From positions 62,001 to 126,000 of the forward strand of contig CBDBGS010000004.1 in the NCBI GenBank assembly GCA_965205385.1: a stretch of DNA of 64,000 bases, in the 5' to 3' direction. A program made the translations under genes and the position numbers. Under the pieces are notes generated by a model, which was not told where the DNA came from, did no database searches, and saw only the letters and a program-made list of their open reading frames with translations. Of the stretch, positions 9,120-17,640 are shown one piece after another. The stretch is from CATOSP01 sp965205385. GTDB taxonomy: Bacteria > Chloroflexota > Dehalococcoidia > Lucifugimonadales > UBA3495. Numbering within the stretch: position 1 is the stretch's first letter; the number at the start of each line of letters is the position of its first letter.

Positions 9120-9282
9120 GTCCCGCAGGCTCTCAAGCGAGGGCAACGGGGTCTCCCCCGCGTTCCGATATCCAGGTCAGAGAGAGTCAGCTTTCTTCTG
9201 CGAAGACCCTTCCACAGGAATCGATCTGATCGCCTTGAACGATTCATCAGTGAAAACCAACTTGACGGGGGATCCGGTCTCG

Positions 9283-10452
9283 ATGTTTGAGACTGTCCAG
9301 ACCGCCGCAGACCCGGAGGCAACGGCCCTTTGCGACGTCTCCGGCGAGGGAATCGCAGCCATGTGCCAGGCCGCTTCCCGGCTGAGGGACCAGGGCAAAG
9401 GCAAGACAGTTACGTTTTCGCCCAAGGTGTTTATCCCTTTGACCCGTCTCTGCCGGGACTTCTGCGGTTACTGCACTTTTAGACAAGACCCGTCCGAGGC
9501 TGGAGAGAACCTGTACCTGACCCCAGAGCAGGTGCTAGACGTGGCAAAGGCAGGCCAGCGCCTTGGTTGCACCGAAGCCCTGTTCACACTGGGCGAACGC
9601 CCCGAGCAGCGGTACCCGGAAGCGATGGAGTGGCTGCAACGCAGGGGATACCGGACGACCCTCGCTTACCTCGCTGATGTGTGTAAGCTCGTCCTGGAGG
9701 AGACCGACCTGCTTCCCCATGCCAATCCCGGCACCATGAGCCGGCACGAGATCGCAGCCCTGCAGCCGTTCAACCCCTCGGTTGGAGTCATGCTTGAGAG
9801 CACCAGCCCGCGTCTGTATGGACCCGGGGGACCGCACGAATTCGCACCCAGCAAACGCCCCAGGGTGCGGCTGCGGACCATGGAGATCGCCGGGGAGTTG
9901 GGCCTGCCTTTCACCACCGGAATCCTGATTGGCATCGGAGACACGCGAGAGGACCGGATCGACTCGATTCTGGCCATCCGCCGAGTTCACGCCCAATACG
10001 GCAACATCCAGGAAGTGATCGTACAGAACTTCCGCGCCAAGCCAGATACTCCCATGGGTCAGGAGCCAGACGCAACCTCCGTCGAGCTCCTGTGGACCGT
10101 GGCGGCGGCCCGTCTGCTTCTGGGCCCCGACGTCAACATTCAGGTGCCGCCGAACCTGAGCGCCGAAGACTACCAGGTCTACCTCGACGCCGGGATCAAC
10201 GATTGGGGTGGAATCTCACCGTTGACCATCGACTACGTAAACCCGGAAGCGCCGTGGCCCGGAATCGCGGAACTGAGAGACCGGACACTGTCTATGGGGT
10301 TTGAACTGAGGCCGAGACTGCCTGTTTATCCAGAGTTTTTCGTGTCCTCCGATTCCTTTCTTCCACCAGAATTAAAGACCAGGGTTGCCCGCCTGGCCGA
10401 CGACGAGGGCTATGTAAAAGGGGGGGTCCAACGGTATGCCGGAAACGATTAA
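9283..10452 (+). CDS. cofG: 7,8-didemethyl-8-hydroxy-5-deazariboflavin synthase, CofG subunit
   Basis: A radical SAM protein with the cluster motif CRDFCGYC (C57-x3-C61-x2-C64 from this start), then TLGERPEQRYPEA, NPGTMSRHE and the MLESTSPRL segment typical of CofG. With CofH it builds the deazaflavin ring Fo of coenzyme F420. The open frame begins at an ATG at 9118 (444 residues), but the first 55 residues look non-conserved and a promoter -10 box overlaps that ATG, so the ATG at 9283 (389 residues) is preferred. The gene overlaps cofH by 17 bp. Confidence 0.92.
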   Translation: MFETVQTAADPEATALCDVSGEGIAAMCQAASRLRDQGKGKTVTFSPKVFIPLTRLCRDFCGYCTFRQDPSEAGENLYLTPEQVLDVAKAGQRLGCTEALFTLGERPEQRYPEAMEWLQRRGYRTTLAYLADVCKLVLEETDLLPHANPGTMSRHEIAALQPFNPSVGVMLESTSPRLYGPGGPHEFAPSKRPRVRLRTMEIAGELGLPFTTGILIGIGDTREDRIDSILAIRRVHAQYGNIQEVIVQNFRAKPDTPMGQEPDATSVELLWTVAAARLLLGPDVNIQVPPNLSAEDYQVYLDAGINDWGGISPLTIDYVNPEAPWPGIAELRDRTLSMGFELRPRLPVYPEFFVSSDSFLPPELKTRVARLADDEGYVKGGVQRYAGND

Positions 10453-11788
10453 CGACCAACGTGGCGACGCCGATATGGAGGGCCTGATCAGGCTTTTGGA
10501 TCCTCCTGTAGCCCGGATTCTGGACCGAGCTCTGGCCGGAGAGGACATCTCGGCGGATGAGGCGGTAACTCTTTTCGGGACCACAGGCCTTGAGTACAGC
10601 GCCATGACCACGGTGGCCGACGAACTCCGCCGCCGGGCCGTTGGCGACGTCGTCACCTATGTGGTCAACCGGAACATCAACTTCACCAACGTCTGTATCA
10701 AACGCTGCGGCTTCTGCGCCTTCAGCCGTGATTTCCGGGAGGAAGAAGGCTACCTGCTGCCCATGAATGAAATCATTCGCAGGGCTCGTGAGGCCTGGGA
10801 CTATGGCGCGACCGAGGTGTGCATCCAGGCCGGCCTCCCGCCTCAGATGGAAGGCGACCTGTATATCAAGCTGTGCGAAGCGATCAAGGAAGAACTGCCG
10901 GACATCCATATCCACGGTTTCTCTCCCGAAGAGGTGCTCTACGGCTCCGTGCGGTCCCGGTGCACCATCCGCGAATACCTGGAGGGGCTGAAGGCGGCCG
11001 GTGTGGGCAGCTTGCCAGGCACGTCGGCTGAAATTCTGGACCAGGAATTGCGGGACATCATTTCCCCTGGGCGCATACGCGTCGATCAGTGGATCGAGGT
11101 GATCACCACCGCTCACGAGCTGGGGATACCCACCACCTCCACCGTGATGTTCGGCCACCGTGAAACCAACGAGCATATCGCCCGCCACATAGAGCTGCTT
11201 CGCGGCATCCAGATGCAGACCGGCGGTATCACCGAGTTCGTGCCCCTGAGCTTCGTCCACACCGAAGCCCCCATGTTCATGAAGGGCCTGGTGGACGACG
11301 TCCGCTCCGGCCCCACGGGCATGGATGTGGTGAAGGTTCACGCCATCGCCCGCATAATGCTGAACAATTGGATACCCAACATCCAGGCTTCCTGGGTAAA
11401 GGAAGGGTCCCGGATGTCCCAGCTTTTGCTGACCGCCGGAGTCAACGACCTGGGCGGGACGTTGATCAACGAAAGCATCTCCACCGCCGCGGGCGCACAG
11501 CACGGCCAGTTAATGCGCCCAGCCGAGTTCCGCGGGATGATCCGGCAAGCGGGCCGCATACCCGCCGAACGGTACACCACTTACGGCACCAAGCGGGTCT
11601 TCAACGACGCCGACGAAGAATTGGACCCACTGGACGTTGTTGGCGACAACGTGGAGGACATTTTCGGGTCGTACCAACGTCTGGTTAAGCTGGATACATA
11701 CCGATTCGAACATCCCAACCGCGCCGGACGTCCCATCGCCGCCGCCAATCCGGCCAGCTCCGAGGACGCCGACTCCGGCGCCTGCTAG
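10436..11788 (+). CDS. cofH: 5-amino-6-(D-ribitylamino)uracil-tyrosine hydroxybenzyl transferase CofH
   Basis: A 450-residue radical SAM protein with CIKRCGFC (C87-x3-C91-x2-C94) after NRNINFTN, HGFSPEEVLYG, GVGSLPGTSAEILD and FGHRETNEHI, all characteristic of CofH. It joins a tyrosine-derived fragment to the ribityluracil, producing the CofG substrate. cofG and cofH are separate genes here, as in archaea and cyanobacteria, unlike the fused FbiC of actinobacteria. The start lies inside the end of cofG (17-bp overlap), which implies translational coupling. The C-terminal tail is Ala/Ser/Asp-rich. Confidence 0.94.
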   Translation: MPETINDQRGDADMEGLIRLLDPPVARILDRALAGEDISADEAVTLFGTTGLEYSAMTTVADELRRRAVGDVVTYVVNRNINFTNVCIKRCGFCAFSRDFREEEGYLLPMNEIIRRAREAWDYGATEVCIQAGLPPQMEGDLYIKLCEAIKEELPDIHIHGFSPEEVLYGSVRSRCTIREYLEGLKAAGVGSLPGTSAEILDQELRDIISPGRIRVDQWIEVITTAHELGIPTTSTVMFGHRETNEHIARHIELLRGIQMQTGGITEFVPLSFVHTEAPMFMKGLVDDVRSGPTGMDVVKVHAIARIMLNNWIPNIQASWVKEGSRMSQLLLTAGVNDLGGTLINESISTAAGAQHGQLMRPAEFRGMIRQAGRIPAERYTTYGTKRVFNDADEELDPLDVVGDNVEDIFGSYQRLVKLDTYRFEHPNRAGRPIAAANPASSEDADSGAC

Positions 11789-11801
11789 CCCGGTACGGCC
11801 T

Positions 11802-12737
11802 ATGGATGGACGTGTACTGGCCCTGGCTGGGGGAGTGGGAGGCGCTAAGTTGGCGCTGGGGCTCTCACTCATCCTGCCACCTGAACGGCTCACGGTGGTT
11901 GTGAACACCGGGGATGACGAACAGTTCCACGGCCTGCACGTCTCACCAGACCTGGACACCGTAATGTATACCCTGTCTGGGCTGTCCAACCAGGATACCG
12001 GCTGGGGTCTCGCCGGGGACACCTTCAATGCTCTGGCCATGCTGGGGAACTACGGGGCCGACACCTGGTTCAACCTGGGGGACAAAGACCTGGCCACCCA
12101 CATAACACGCACCCGGCTGCTGCGCGACGGAGCTACTCTATCCCAGGCTACATCGGAGCTTTGCCAGCGGCTCGGTGTCCAGCATCAGGTCGTTCCCATG
12201 AGCGACGACCCGGTCCGCACCGTGCTTAACACGGCCGATGGCGACCTGGCGATGCAGGATTATTTCGTCCGCCAACGTAGCGAACCCGAGATCAATTCGG
12301 TTACCTACGCTGGCGTGTCAGACGCCCGGCCATCACCGGGCTTCCTGACCGCATTGGAGCAGGCGGCGCTAATCGTACTCTGCCCATCAAACCCGTTCCT
12401 TAGTTTGGGTCCCATATTCGCCATGCCGGGTGTGAAGGAGATGTTGACCGCGTCCGCTGCCCTCCGGGTGGGGGTAAGCCCCATTATTGGGGGCGAGGCG
12501 GTACGCGGCCCCGCCGGGAAGATGATGGCCGAGCTAGGCGAGGATGTATCCTGCGTGGGTGTGGCCAAGCAATACCAGGGGATGCTCGACGTCTTCCTGA
12601 TCGACCCGGAAGACGAGGGGCACGCTCCGGAGATCGGGCGGCTGGGCATCCAACCCCAGACGGCTCCCATCATGATGTACGACGAGGCGGACAAGGTGGA
12701 ATTGGCCCGCTACGTCCTGGCAATGGCGGACGGGTAA
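11802..12737 (+). CDS. cofD: 2-phospho-L-lactate transferase CofD
   Basis: The 311-residue product begins with the family signature LALAGGVGGAKLALGL (GGVGGAK at 10-16), then VVVNTGDDEQFHGLHVSPDLDTVMYTL and WFNLGDKDLATH. CofD transfers the phospholactyl (or phosphoenolpyruvyl) group from its GDP/GPP derivative to Fo. An upstream in-frame start at 11637 would place 55 proline-rich residues inside cofH, so the ATG at 11802, 13 bp after the cofH stop, is chosen. The gene is followed 7 bp later by cofC. Confidence 0.94.
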   Translation: MDGRVLALAGGVGGAKLALGLSLILPPERLTVVVNTGDDEQFHGLHVSPDLDTVMYTLSGLSNQDTGWGLAGDTFNALAMLGNYGADTWFNLGDKDLATHITRTRLLRDGATLSQATSELCQRLGVQHQVVPMSDDPVRTVLNTADGDLAMQDYFVRQRSEPEINSVTYAGVSDARPSPGFLTALEQAALIVLCPSNPFLSLGPIFAMPGVKEMLTASAALRVGVSPIIGGEAVRGPAGKMMAELGEDVSCVGVAKQYQGMLDVFLIDPEDEGHAPEIGRLGIQPQTAPIMMYDEADKVELARYVLAMADG

Positions 12738-12744
12738 GTAAAAA

Positions 12745-13383
12745 GTGCGAGAAGCATCCGGAGCCATAGCAATCGTTCCCATGAAGCCGTTGTCGGACAG
12801 CAAGACTCGGCTATCGGACCGGCTCACCCCGGAGGAGAGGGCGAATCTCACCATTGGAATGCTGAGGGCCGTGTTGGAGGCGATTAAGGGAGCCTCTGTA
12901 GACCCTGTCTGGGTGCTGGGAGGAGACCAACGCGTCAGGAAGGAGGCCGAGCAAGGCGGCGCACACTGGATGGAGGAACTGGGCAACGACTTGAACGACA
13001 CGCTCTCCAGGGCGTTCGACCTGGCGTTCGGCCTCCACCGTGGCGCTCTTTACATCCCCGGCGACCTGCCGTTTCTGAAGTCCGGCGACGTTCAAATCGT
13101 TCTGGACGCATCCCGGCGTCAGAGCAATATAACCTTGGTTCCAGCCCGTAGAGACGGCGGCACGAACGCGATTTTGGTACCCAACAATGTTCCATTCCGG
13201 CCGGCACTGGGGCCTCAAAGCTTCACCCGCCACTTGGCAAAGGCGGCCGAATTGGAAATATCCGTCGCCATCTGCCATAGCCCGGGCCTGGGACTGGACT
13301 TGGACGTCCCCGATGACTTGGACACATCCAGCCGTATCGACCCGGGTTTCCTGGAGCGGCTGTCTGTGGAGAGTGGTCAGTGA
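12745..13383 (+). CDS. cofC: 2-phospholactate (phosphoenolpyruvate) guanylyltransferase CofC
   Basis: A 212-residue nucleotidyltransferase with IVPMKPLSDSKTRLSDRLTPEERANLT near the N-terminus, YIPGDLPFLKSGDV and RRDGGTNAILV, all typical of CofC/FbiD. It makes the GDP-activated donor used by CofD. The start is GTG at 12745. It is the fourth gene of the cofG-H-D-C run; a hairpin repeat follows it and may separate it from the next LLM gene. Confidence 0.92.
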   Translation: MREASGAIAIVPMKPLSDSKTRLSDRLTPEERANLTIGMLRAVLEAIKGASVDPVWVLGGDQRVRKEAEQGGAHWMEELGNDLNDTLSRAFDLAFGLHRGALYIPGDLPFLKSGDVQIVLDASRRQSNITLVPARRDGGTNAILVPNNVPFRPALGPQSFTRHLAKAAELEISVAICHSPGLGLDLDVPDDLDTSSRIDPGFLERLSVESGQ

Positions 13384-13460
13384 CCAGTTTACAGTGTCCA
13401 GTGGCTGGTAGTCGCGATCCACTGGACACTAACCACTAGCCACCGGCCACTAACAACAGC
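13379..13460. repeat. CCACTGACC-family repeat with a 12-bp hairpin
   Basis: Within this cofC-LLM spacer, AGTGTCCAGTGG (13393-13404) and CCACTGGACACT (13419-13430) form a perfect 12-bp stem with a 14-nt loop, followed by CCACTAGCCACCGGCCACTA copies of the dispersed motif. There is no T-run, so it may attenuate or stabilise RNA ends rather than act as an intrinsic terminator. Confidence 0.6.
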
Positions 13461-13469
13461 GAGGTAATT

Positions 13470-14438
13470 GTGCCAGCCAAGCCGACAAAACTCGGAATTC
13501 TGCTCCCCACCCGTGGTCTGCTGCTTCGCGGCGAGCCACCCACCGATGCCGACTTGGTGCTGAGGCTAGCCCGCCGGGTGGAAGAGGCGGGCTTGGAATC
13601 GGTGTGGGTCGGCGACAGCCTCACCGCCAAGCCGAGGCTGGAACCCTTGGCCGCGCTGGCGGCGATCGCGGCTTCCACCGAACGGGTGCGGTTAGGGACG
13701 GCTGTCATGTTGCCCGCGCTGCGTCACCCGGTGTTGCTGGCGCAGACCATGGCCACGGTGGACCTGATATCCAAGGGAAGACTTGTCATAGCGGCAGGAG
13801 CGGGAGGGGCGTTCACCGCGGACCAGCGCGGAGAGTGGTTGGCCGCCGGGGTGGAACCATCCCAGCGGGCTCGCCGGTTGGTCGAGTTAATCGAGATAGT
13901 TAAGGGCTTGGGATCAGGCCAGACAGTGACCTATTCCGGCGAACACTTCCAATTGGACGAAGTGGCGGTTGAGCCCCGCCCGGTGCAACCGGGCGGCGTG
14001 CCGATTTTGCTGGCCTGCCACTGGCGCGCCACCGCCAGAAACACCCAATTCAGACGAGCCGCCCGCCTGGGGGACGGCATAATCTCCATTTCCGACACAC
14101 CGGACGAATACACGCAGGTTGTGGAGCATGTCCGGGGCATTGCTGCGGAGCGGGGCCGGGACCCGGACGAGTTGGAATCTGTTTTCTATTTGACGGTGAA
14201 CATGGACGAAGACACGTCCAAGGCCACCGCCGAGGCGGAAGACTGGCTCACCAGGTACTATGGAGCGAACATCTGGGGTACCCGTTGGGGGCCTTTCGGC
14301 GGTGCGGAACAAGTGCGGGATCGTATGTCTGAGTACGCCGCAGCCGGAGCCGAAACCCTGGTAGTACGCCTTGCATCCTTCGATCCAGAGCGGCAATTGG
14401 ACTCGTTCTTAGAGAAAGTGGCCCCGGCATTCCCGTAA
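13470..14438 (+). CDS. LLM class F420-dependent oxidoreductase
   Basis: A 322-residue luciferase-like TIM barrel: LGILLPTRG at the N-terminus, VEEAGLESVWVGDSL, STERVRLGTAVMLPALRHPVLLAQ, then SKGRLVIAAGAGG, the phosphate-binding turn. The pattern fits the F420-dependent subfamily, and its position directly behind cofGHDC supports F420 as cofactor (inference). The start is GTG with a GAGG site. Substrate unknown. Confidence 0.86.
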   Translation: MPAKPTKLGILLPTRGLLLRGEPPTDADLVLRLARRVEEAGLESVWVGDSLTAKPRLEPLAALAAIAASTERVRLGTAVMLPALRHPVLLAQTMATVDLISKGRLVIAAGAGGAFTADQRGEWLAAGVEPSQRARRLVELIEIVKGLGSGQTVTYSGEHFQLDEVAVEPRPVQPGGVPILLACHWRATARNTQFRRAARLGDGIISISDTPDEYTQVVEHVRGIAAERGRDPDELESVFYLTVNMDEDTSKATAEAEDWLTRYYGANIWGTRWGPFGGAEQVRDRMSEYAAAGAETLVVRLASFDPERQLDSFLEKVAPAFP

Positions 14439-14522
14439 ATCCCTATCGCTAGACCGCGCCTGGGCATCCGAACTCAACCGGCCTCGCGCCGCGGTCATCC
14501 CGTGTTGTGGAGGTAGTGAGAG

Positions 14523-15296
14523 TTGTACCCGATAGACCTGAGCGGCAAGAATGGAGTCATCTTCGGCGTCGCCAACGACCGGAGCATCGCCTGGGGAATT
14601 GCGCGCCTATTGGGTGAAGCCGGAGCGCGCCTAGCGCTGACTTACCAGAACGACCGGGTGAAAGACCGCGTAAGCCGGCTGGCCGACACACTGGACGGCG
14701 CGCTCACGTTGCCCTGTGACGCCACCGACGACGCCCAGATATCCGAAGTCTTCTCCCAGCTTAACGAGAGCTTCGGAGACATCTCTTTCCTGGTGCATAG
14801 CATCGCCTTCGCTCAGCGCGAAGACCTGGCGGGGAGGTTCGCCGACACTTCACGGGAAGGGTTCCAAATCGCCCTTGAAGTCAGCGCCTACTCCCTGATT
14901 CCCCTGGTCCGCCACGCCGCCGACCTGATGCCAGAGGGAGGAAGCGTGCTCACGATGACGTTCAATGCGTCGCAAAGGGTTTACCCCGGCTACAATGTCA
15001 TGGGCACGGCAAAAGCGGCGCTGGAGCACAGCGTCCGGCAGCTAGCCTCGGAGTTCGGGGGTCAAGGGGTAAGGGTTAACGCCATATCCGCCGGACCGGT
15101 GGAGACTCTGGCCGCCCGTGGCATCTCAGGATTCCGGGATATGAGGAAGCTCCACGAGGAAACAGCGCCGTTAAAGCGCAATATCTCGGTGGACGAGGTG
15201 GCCAAGACGGCCCTGTTCCTTTGCAGCGACCTATCCAGCGGGATCACTGGGTCGATCATTCCCGTGGACGCCGGCTACCACATCATGGCGGTGTAG
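14523..15296 (+). CDS. fabI: enoyl-ACP reductase (NADH), FabI/InhA-like
   Basis: A 257-residue SDR-type enoyl reductase beginning LSGKNGVIFGVANDRSIAWGIA, with HSIAFAQREDLAG and the catalytic Y157-x6-K164 in YNVMGTAK. It reduces enoyl-ACP in the last step of each elongation cycle. The residue aligning with E. coli Tyr146 appears to be Phe147 (TFNASQ), as in mycobacterial InhA, although the overall sequence is FabI-like. The start is TTG at 14523. The next genes are on the opposite strand. Confidence 0.93.
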   Translation: MYPIDLSGKNGVIFGVANDRSIAWGIARLLGEAGARLALTYQNDRVKDRVSRLADTLDGALTLPCDATDDAQISEVFSQLNESFGDISFLVHSIAFAQREDLAGRFADTSREGFQIALEVSAYSLIPLVRHAADLMPEGGSVLTMTFNASQRVYPGYNVMGTAKAALEHSVRQLASEFGGQGVRVNAISAGPVETLAARGISGFRDMRKLHEETAPLKRNISVDEVAKTALFLCSDLSSGITGSIIPVDAGYHIMAV

Positions 15297-15317
15297 GGGC
15301 GGTCCAGCGGTTGGGCC

Positions 15318-17093
15318 CTAAACCGGTCTCTCCAACCCGAATAGGCCGAATATTTGGTCTGCGGATAAAGACGCGCCCAGATTGATAGAGACATCATCGA
15401 CCAGATCGCCGAACAGTTCTTGCTTTTGCTCCAATATCTGGTCGATGCGCTCTTCGATGGTGTCGATGCACGAATACTTGAACACATGCACCGGCATAGT
15501 TTGCCCATACCGATGGCTCCTGTCTTCGGCTTGCCGTTCCATCGCCGGGTTCCACCAGCGGTCCAAGTGGAACACATAGGACGCTTCTTGTAGGTTCAAC
15601 CCTAATCCGCCGGCCCTCAACGAAACGATAAGGACCTTATGGCCTTCGTCCGACCTGAATCGGCGGATTGTCTCTCGCCTTTCCTCAGTCGTCAGGGCGC
15701 CGGTGAAGCAAAGCGGGCTGAATTCTTTTAGCGTTTCCGCGATGGCCGCGACGCCGAAATCCGCGCTGGTGTATTGCGAGAATACGAGCGCCCGGTTGCC
15801 CTGTTCTGACAGTAGCTCGATTCTCTGGCGGATATCTTCGCTCTTGCTTGATTGCCGGGTCTTGGGATCAAAGTTGCAGATCTGCTTCAGCCGGGATATT
15901 AGCTCCAGGACATGCTCAACACGAACGTCCGCCCCCAATTCCCTCAGGTGTATGATCCCTTCCCGTTCCGCCCGGTTGTAACTCTCTTTCTGTCTCGGCA
16001 AGAGCGAAATGCCCAGCTTGCGGGTCAACTTTGGCGGCAGGTCCCGCAGCACCTCGGTCTTCTTTCGCCGGAGCTGCAATTCGCGATGCCTAAGCCGGAG
16101 ATCGAGACCGGGGGAGTAACGTGTTTGGGAGACGAAATCGCCGTGGTCAACAAACTCTACTATTGATGCAAGCTCATCTTCGCTGTTCTCCAAGGGTGTG
16201 CCTGTTAGCGCCCAAGAGCGGCGCCGTTTCACCCCTTTGACGGCTTCACTGGTCGCATTCCTGTTCTTGATCCGTTGAGCTTCATCCGCGACAAGGACGT
16301 CCCAGGTCTTCTTAAGCGGAGGGGAGTTGGGTCCGCCCGCGCAGTCTGATCTCAATGTTTCGTAGCTAACAAGCGCCACGTGGACCTCGGCTCTCCATTG
16401 CCATCCCCGTTCTTCCTGCGTGCCCCTGATAATGATCGCGCGCAGGTCGGGCGCCCATTTGAGCAATTCCTGCCGCCATTGGTCCAGAATGTTGGCCGGC
16501 GCGACCACCAACGCAGAGCCAATGGCACGGCGCAGAAACAAGGTGCGCAGCGCGACGATTGCTTGAACGGTCTTGCCCAGCCCCATGTCGTCGGCGAGGA
16601 GCAGCCTTTCGCTGCCGATTAACGCGAGTGCGCCGTCACTTTGAAAGGGCATCAATTTGTCAGGCCACGTGAGCAAGGAGTTGGGACCGGGTAGAAGCCT
16701 GTCCACGGGAGGCGCCAGAATGAGCCTTAGCCGCTCTGACAGAGGGCCTTTCCTCGTCGCACGATTGGGGGTAGACCCGCGATCCGCGGCCGTAGACCGG
16801 CGGCGGGTCCTCTCCAGAGGCGTGGCCGAGGCGTGTTGATGCGCTTCTGTCACAGCGTCTAGAATCACCGAATTCATGAAATCGGGACTGCCCAGCGGGG
16901 GGATGGGCAACGAGTCAGAGGCCGTAGGTGAGCCAGGGTCACAGGGAATCGTCCCGACTGCGGAAGGTTGGGAGGTCTCCCAGAGAGTGGACCGAGCCGG
17001 TTCGGGCTCCGGTTGACGCCGCCGGGGCCATGGAATCAACAGCCGCCTCTTCTTGGTCCGGGTTGTCCTCCACCAGGTTGTCGGTTGGGTCAT
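15318..17093 (-). CDS. SNF2-family DEAD/DEAH helicase-like ATPase
   Basis: A 591-residue protein. Residues 1-120 are Pro/Arg-rich and low-complexity. The SF2 core shows motif I DDMGLGKT (168-175), motif II DEAQ (270-273), motif III LTGTPLEN (about 296-303), LVFSQYTSADFG, motif V SLRAGGLGLN and motif VI DRWWNPAMERQAEDRSHRYGQ (from about 511), the Snf2/RapA signature. Snf2 proteins translocate on double-stranded DNA. It is the last gene of the five-gene operon; its ATG overlaps the stop of the 179-residue gene by 4 bp. DISARM DrmD and Zorya ZorD are also SNF2-like, but neither system's other genes are here. Confidence 0.9.
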   Translation of the reverse strand: MTQPTTWWRTTRTKKRRLLIPWPRRRQPEPEPARSTLWETSQPSAVGTIPCDPGSPTASDSLPIPPLGSPDFMNSVILDAVTEAHQHASATPLERTRRRSTAADRGSTPNRATRKGPLSERLRLILAPPVDRLLPGPNSLLTWPDKLMPFQSDGALALIGSERLLLADDMGLGKTVQAIVALRTLFLRRAIGSALVVAPANILDQWRQELLKWAPDLRAIIIRGTQEERGWQWRAEVHVALVSYETLRSDCAGGPNSPPLKKTWDVLVADEAQRIKNRNATSEAVKGVKRRRSWALTGTPLENSEDELASIVEFVDHGDFVSQTRYSPGLDLRLRHRELQLRRKKTEVLRDLPPKLTRKLGISLLPRQKESYNRAEREGIIHLRELGADVRVEHVLELISRLKQICNFDPKTRQSSKSEDIRQRIELLSEQGNRALVFSQYTSADFGVAAIAETLKEFSPLCFTGALTTEERRETIRRFRSDEGHKVLIVSLRAGGLGLNLQEASYVFHLDRWWNPAMERQAEDRSHRYGQTMPVHVFKYSCIDTIEERIDQILEQKQELFGDLVDDVSINLGASLSADQIFGLFGLERPV

Positions 17094-17629
17094 GAGTCGA
17101 AAGCCTCTTGAAGTCCAAGTGACACACGTTCGAACGGTTCAAGAATCAACCGGCGATCGTCGAGTAGCTGGATGGTCTTCGCTGCCAGTTCACCGGGCGC
17201 GGGATGACCGTGGGGCCAAACGAGCGAATTGGAATCTGATAGGCGCAGGGCATTCGCGGGTCGCTCCGAAAGACCGGAGAGTTCCGTGGCCACCATGCAC
17301 AAGGGTACTTGAACTTCCAGGTCCTCGTAAAACACCCTATCAGGAATTTCTTCAGCTAAGGCAAGCAGCAGGTCGGGAACGCGGTTGGCTGCGCCAAACA
17401 GGGCTTTCATCAATGATGACACTGCATGTCTCCTCGCCTGGCTCGCATTCCAAAGGACGCTCGACGGGAGATCGATTCTGGAAAACGTAAACTCCAGCGG
17501 CTCTCCCCGCGTGGACATGATGAATAGGGCGCCGCGCACGCCTCTCCCATCCGGTTCATCGACAAACCGGAGGTAACCGGCAGCCCCGGACCGTTCTTCG
17601 TCGGCAAGGTCAATGAAAGGTACGGGCAA
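17090..17629 (-). CDS. unknown 179-residue protein of the SNF2/BrxD-like operon
   Basis: I do not recognise this family. The product starts MPVPFIDLADEERSGAAGYLRFVDEPDGRGVRG (given here in part) and looks alpha/beta without membrane segments or Cys clusters. It has an RHAVSSLMKALFG helix and ends ERVSLGLQEAFDS. It starts 11 bp after the ATPase gene stop and overlaps the SNF2 start by 4 bp (ATGA). This coupling argues strongly that it is a real part of the same system, perhaps an adaptor between ATPase and helicase (inference). Confidence 0.75.
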   Translation of the reverse strand: MPVPFIDLADEERSGAAGYLRFVDEPDGRGVRGALFIMSTRGEPLEFTFSRIDLPSSVLWNASQARRHAVSSLMKALFGAANRVPDLLLALAEEIPDRVFYEDLEVQVPLCMVATELSGLSERPANALRLSDSNSLVWPHGHPAPGELAAKTIQLLDDRRLILEPFERVSLGLQEAFDS

Positions 17630-17640
17630 AGATGCCGCCC

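Noticed and set aside
9118..9282. N-terminal extension of CofG from the ATG at 9118
   Set aside because: The ATG lies inside a promoter -10 box and the extra 55 residues look non-conserved.
10292..11503. 403-codon minus-strand frame opposite cofH
   Set aside because: Antisense shadow of cofH in GC-rich DNA; its translation shows no family motif, while cofH has clear radical SAM motifs.
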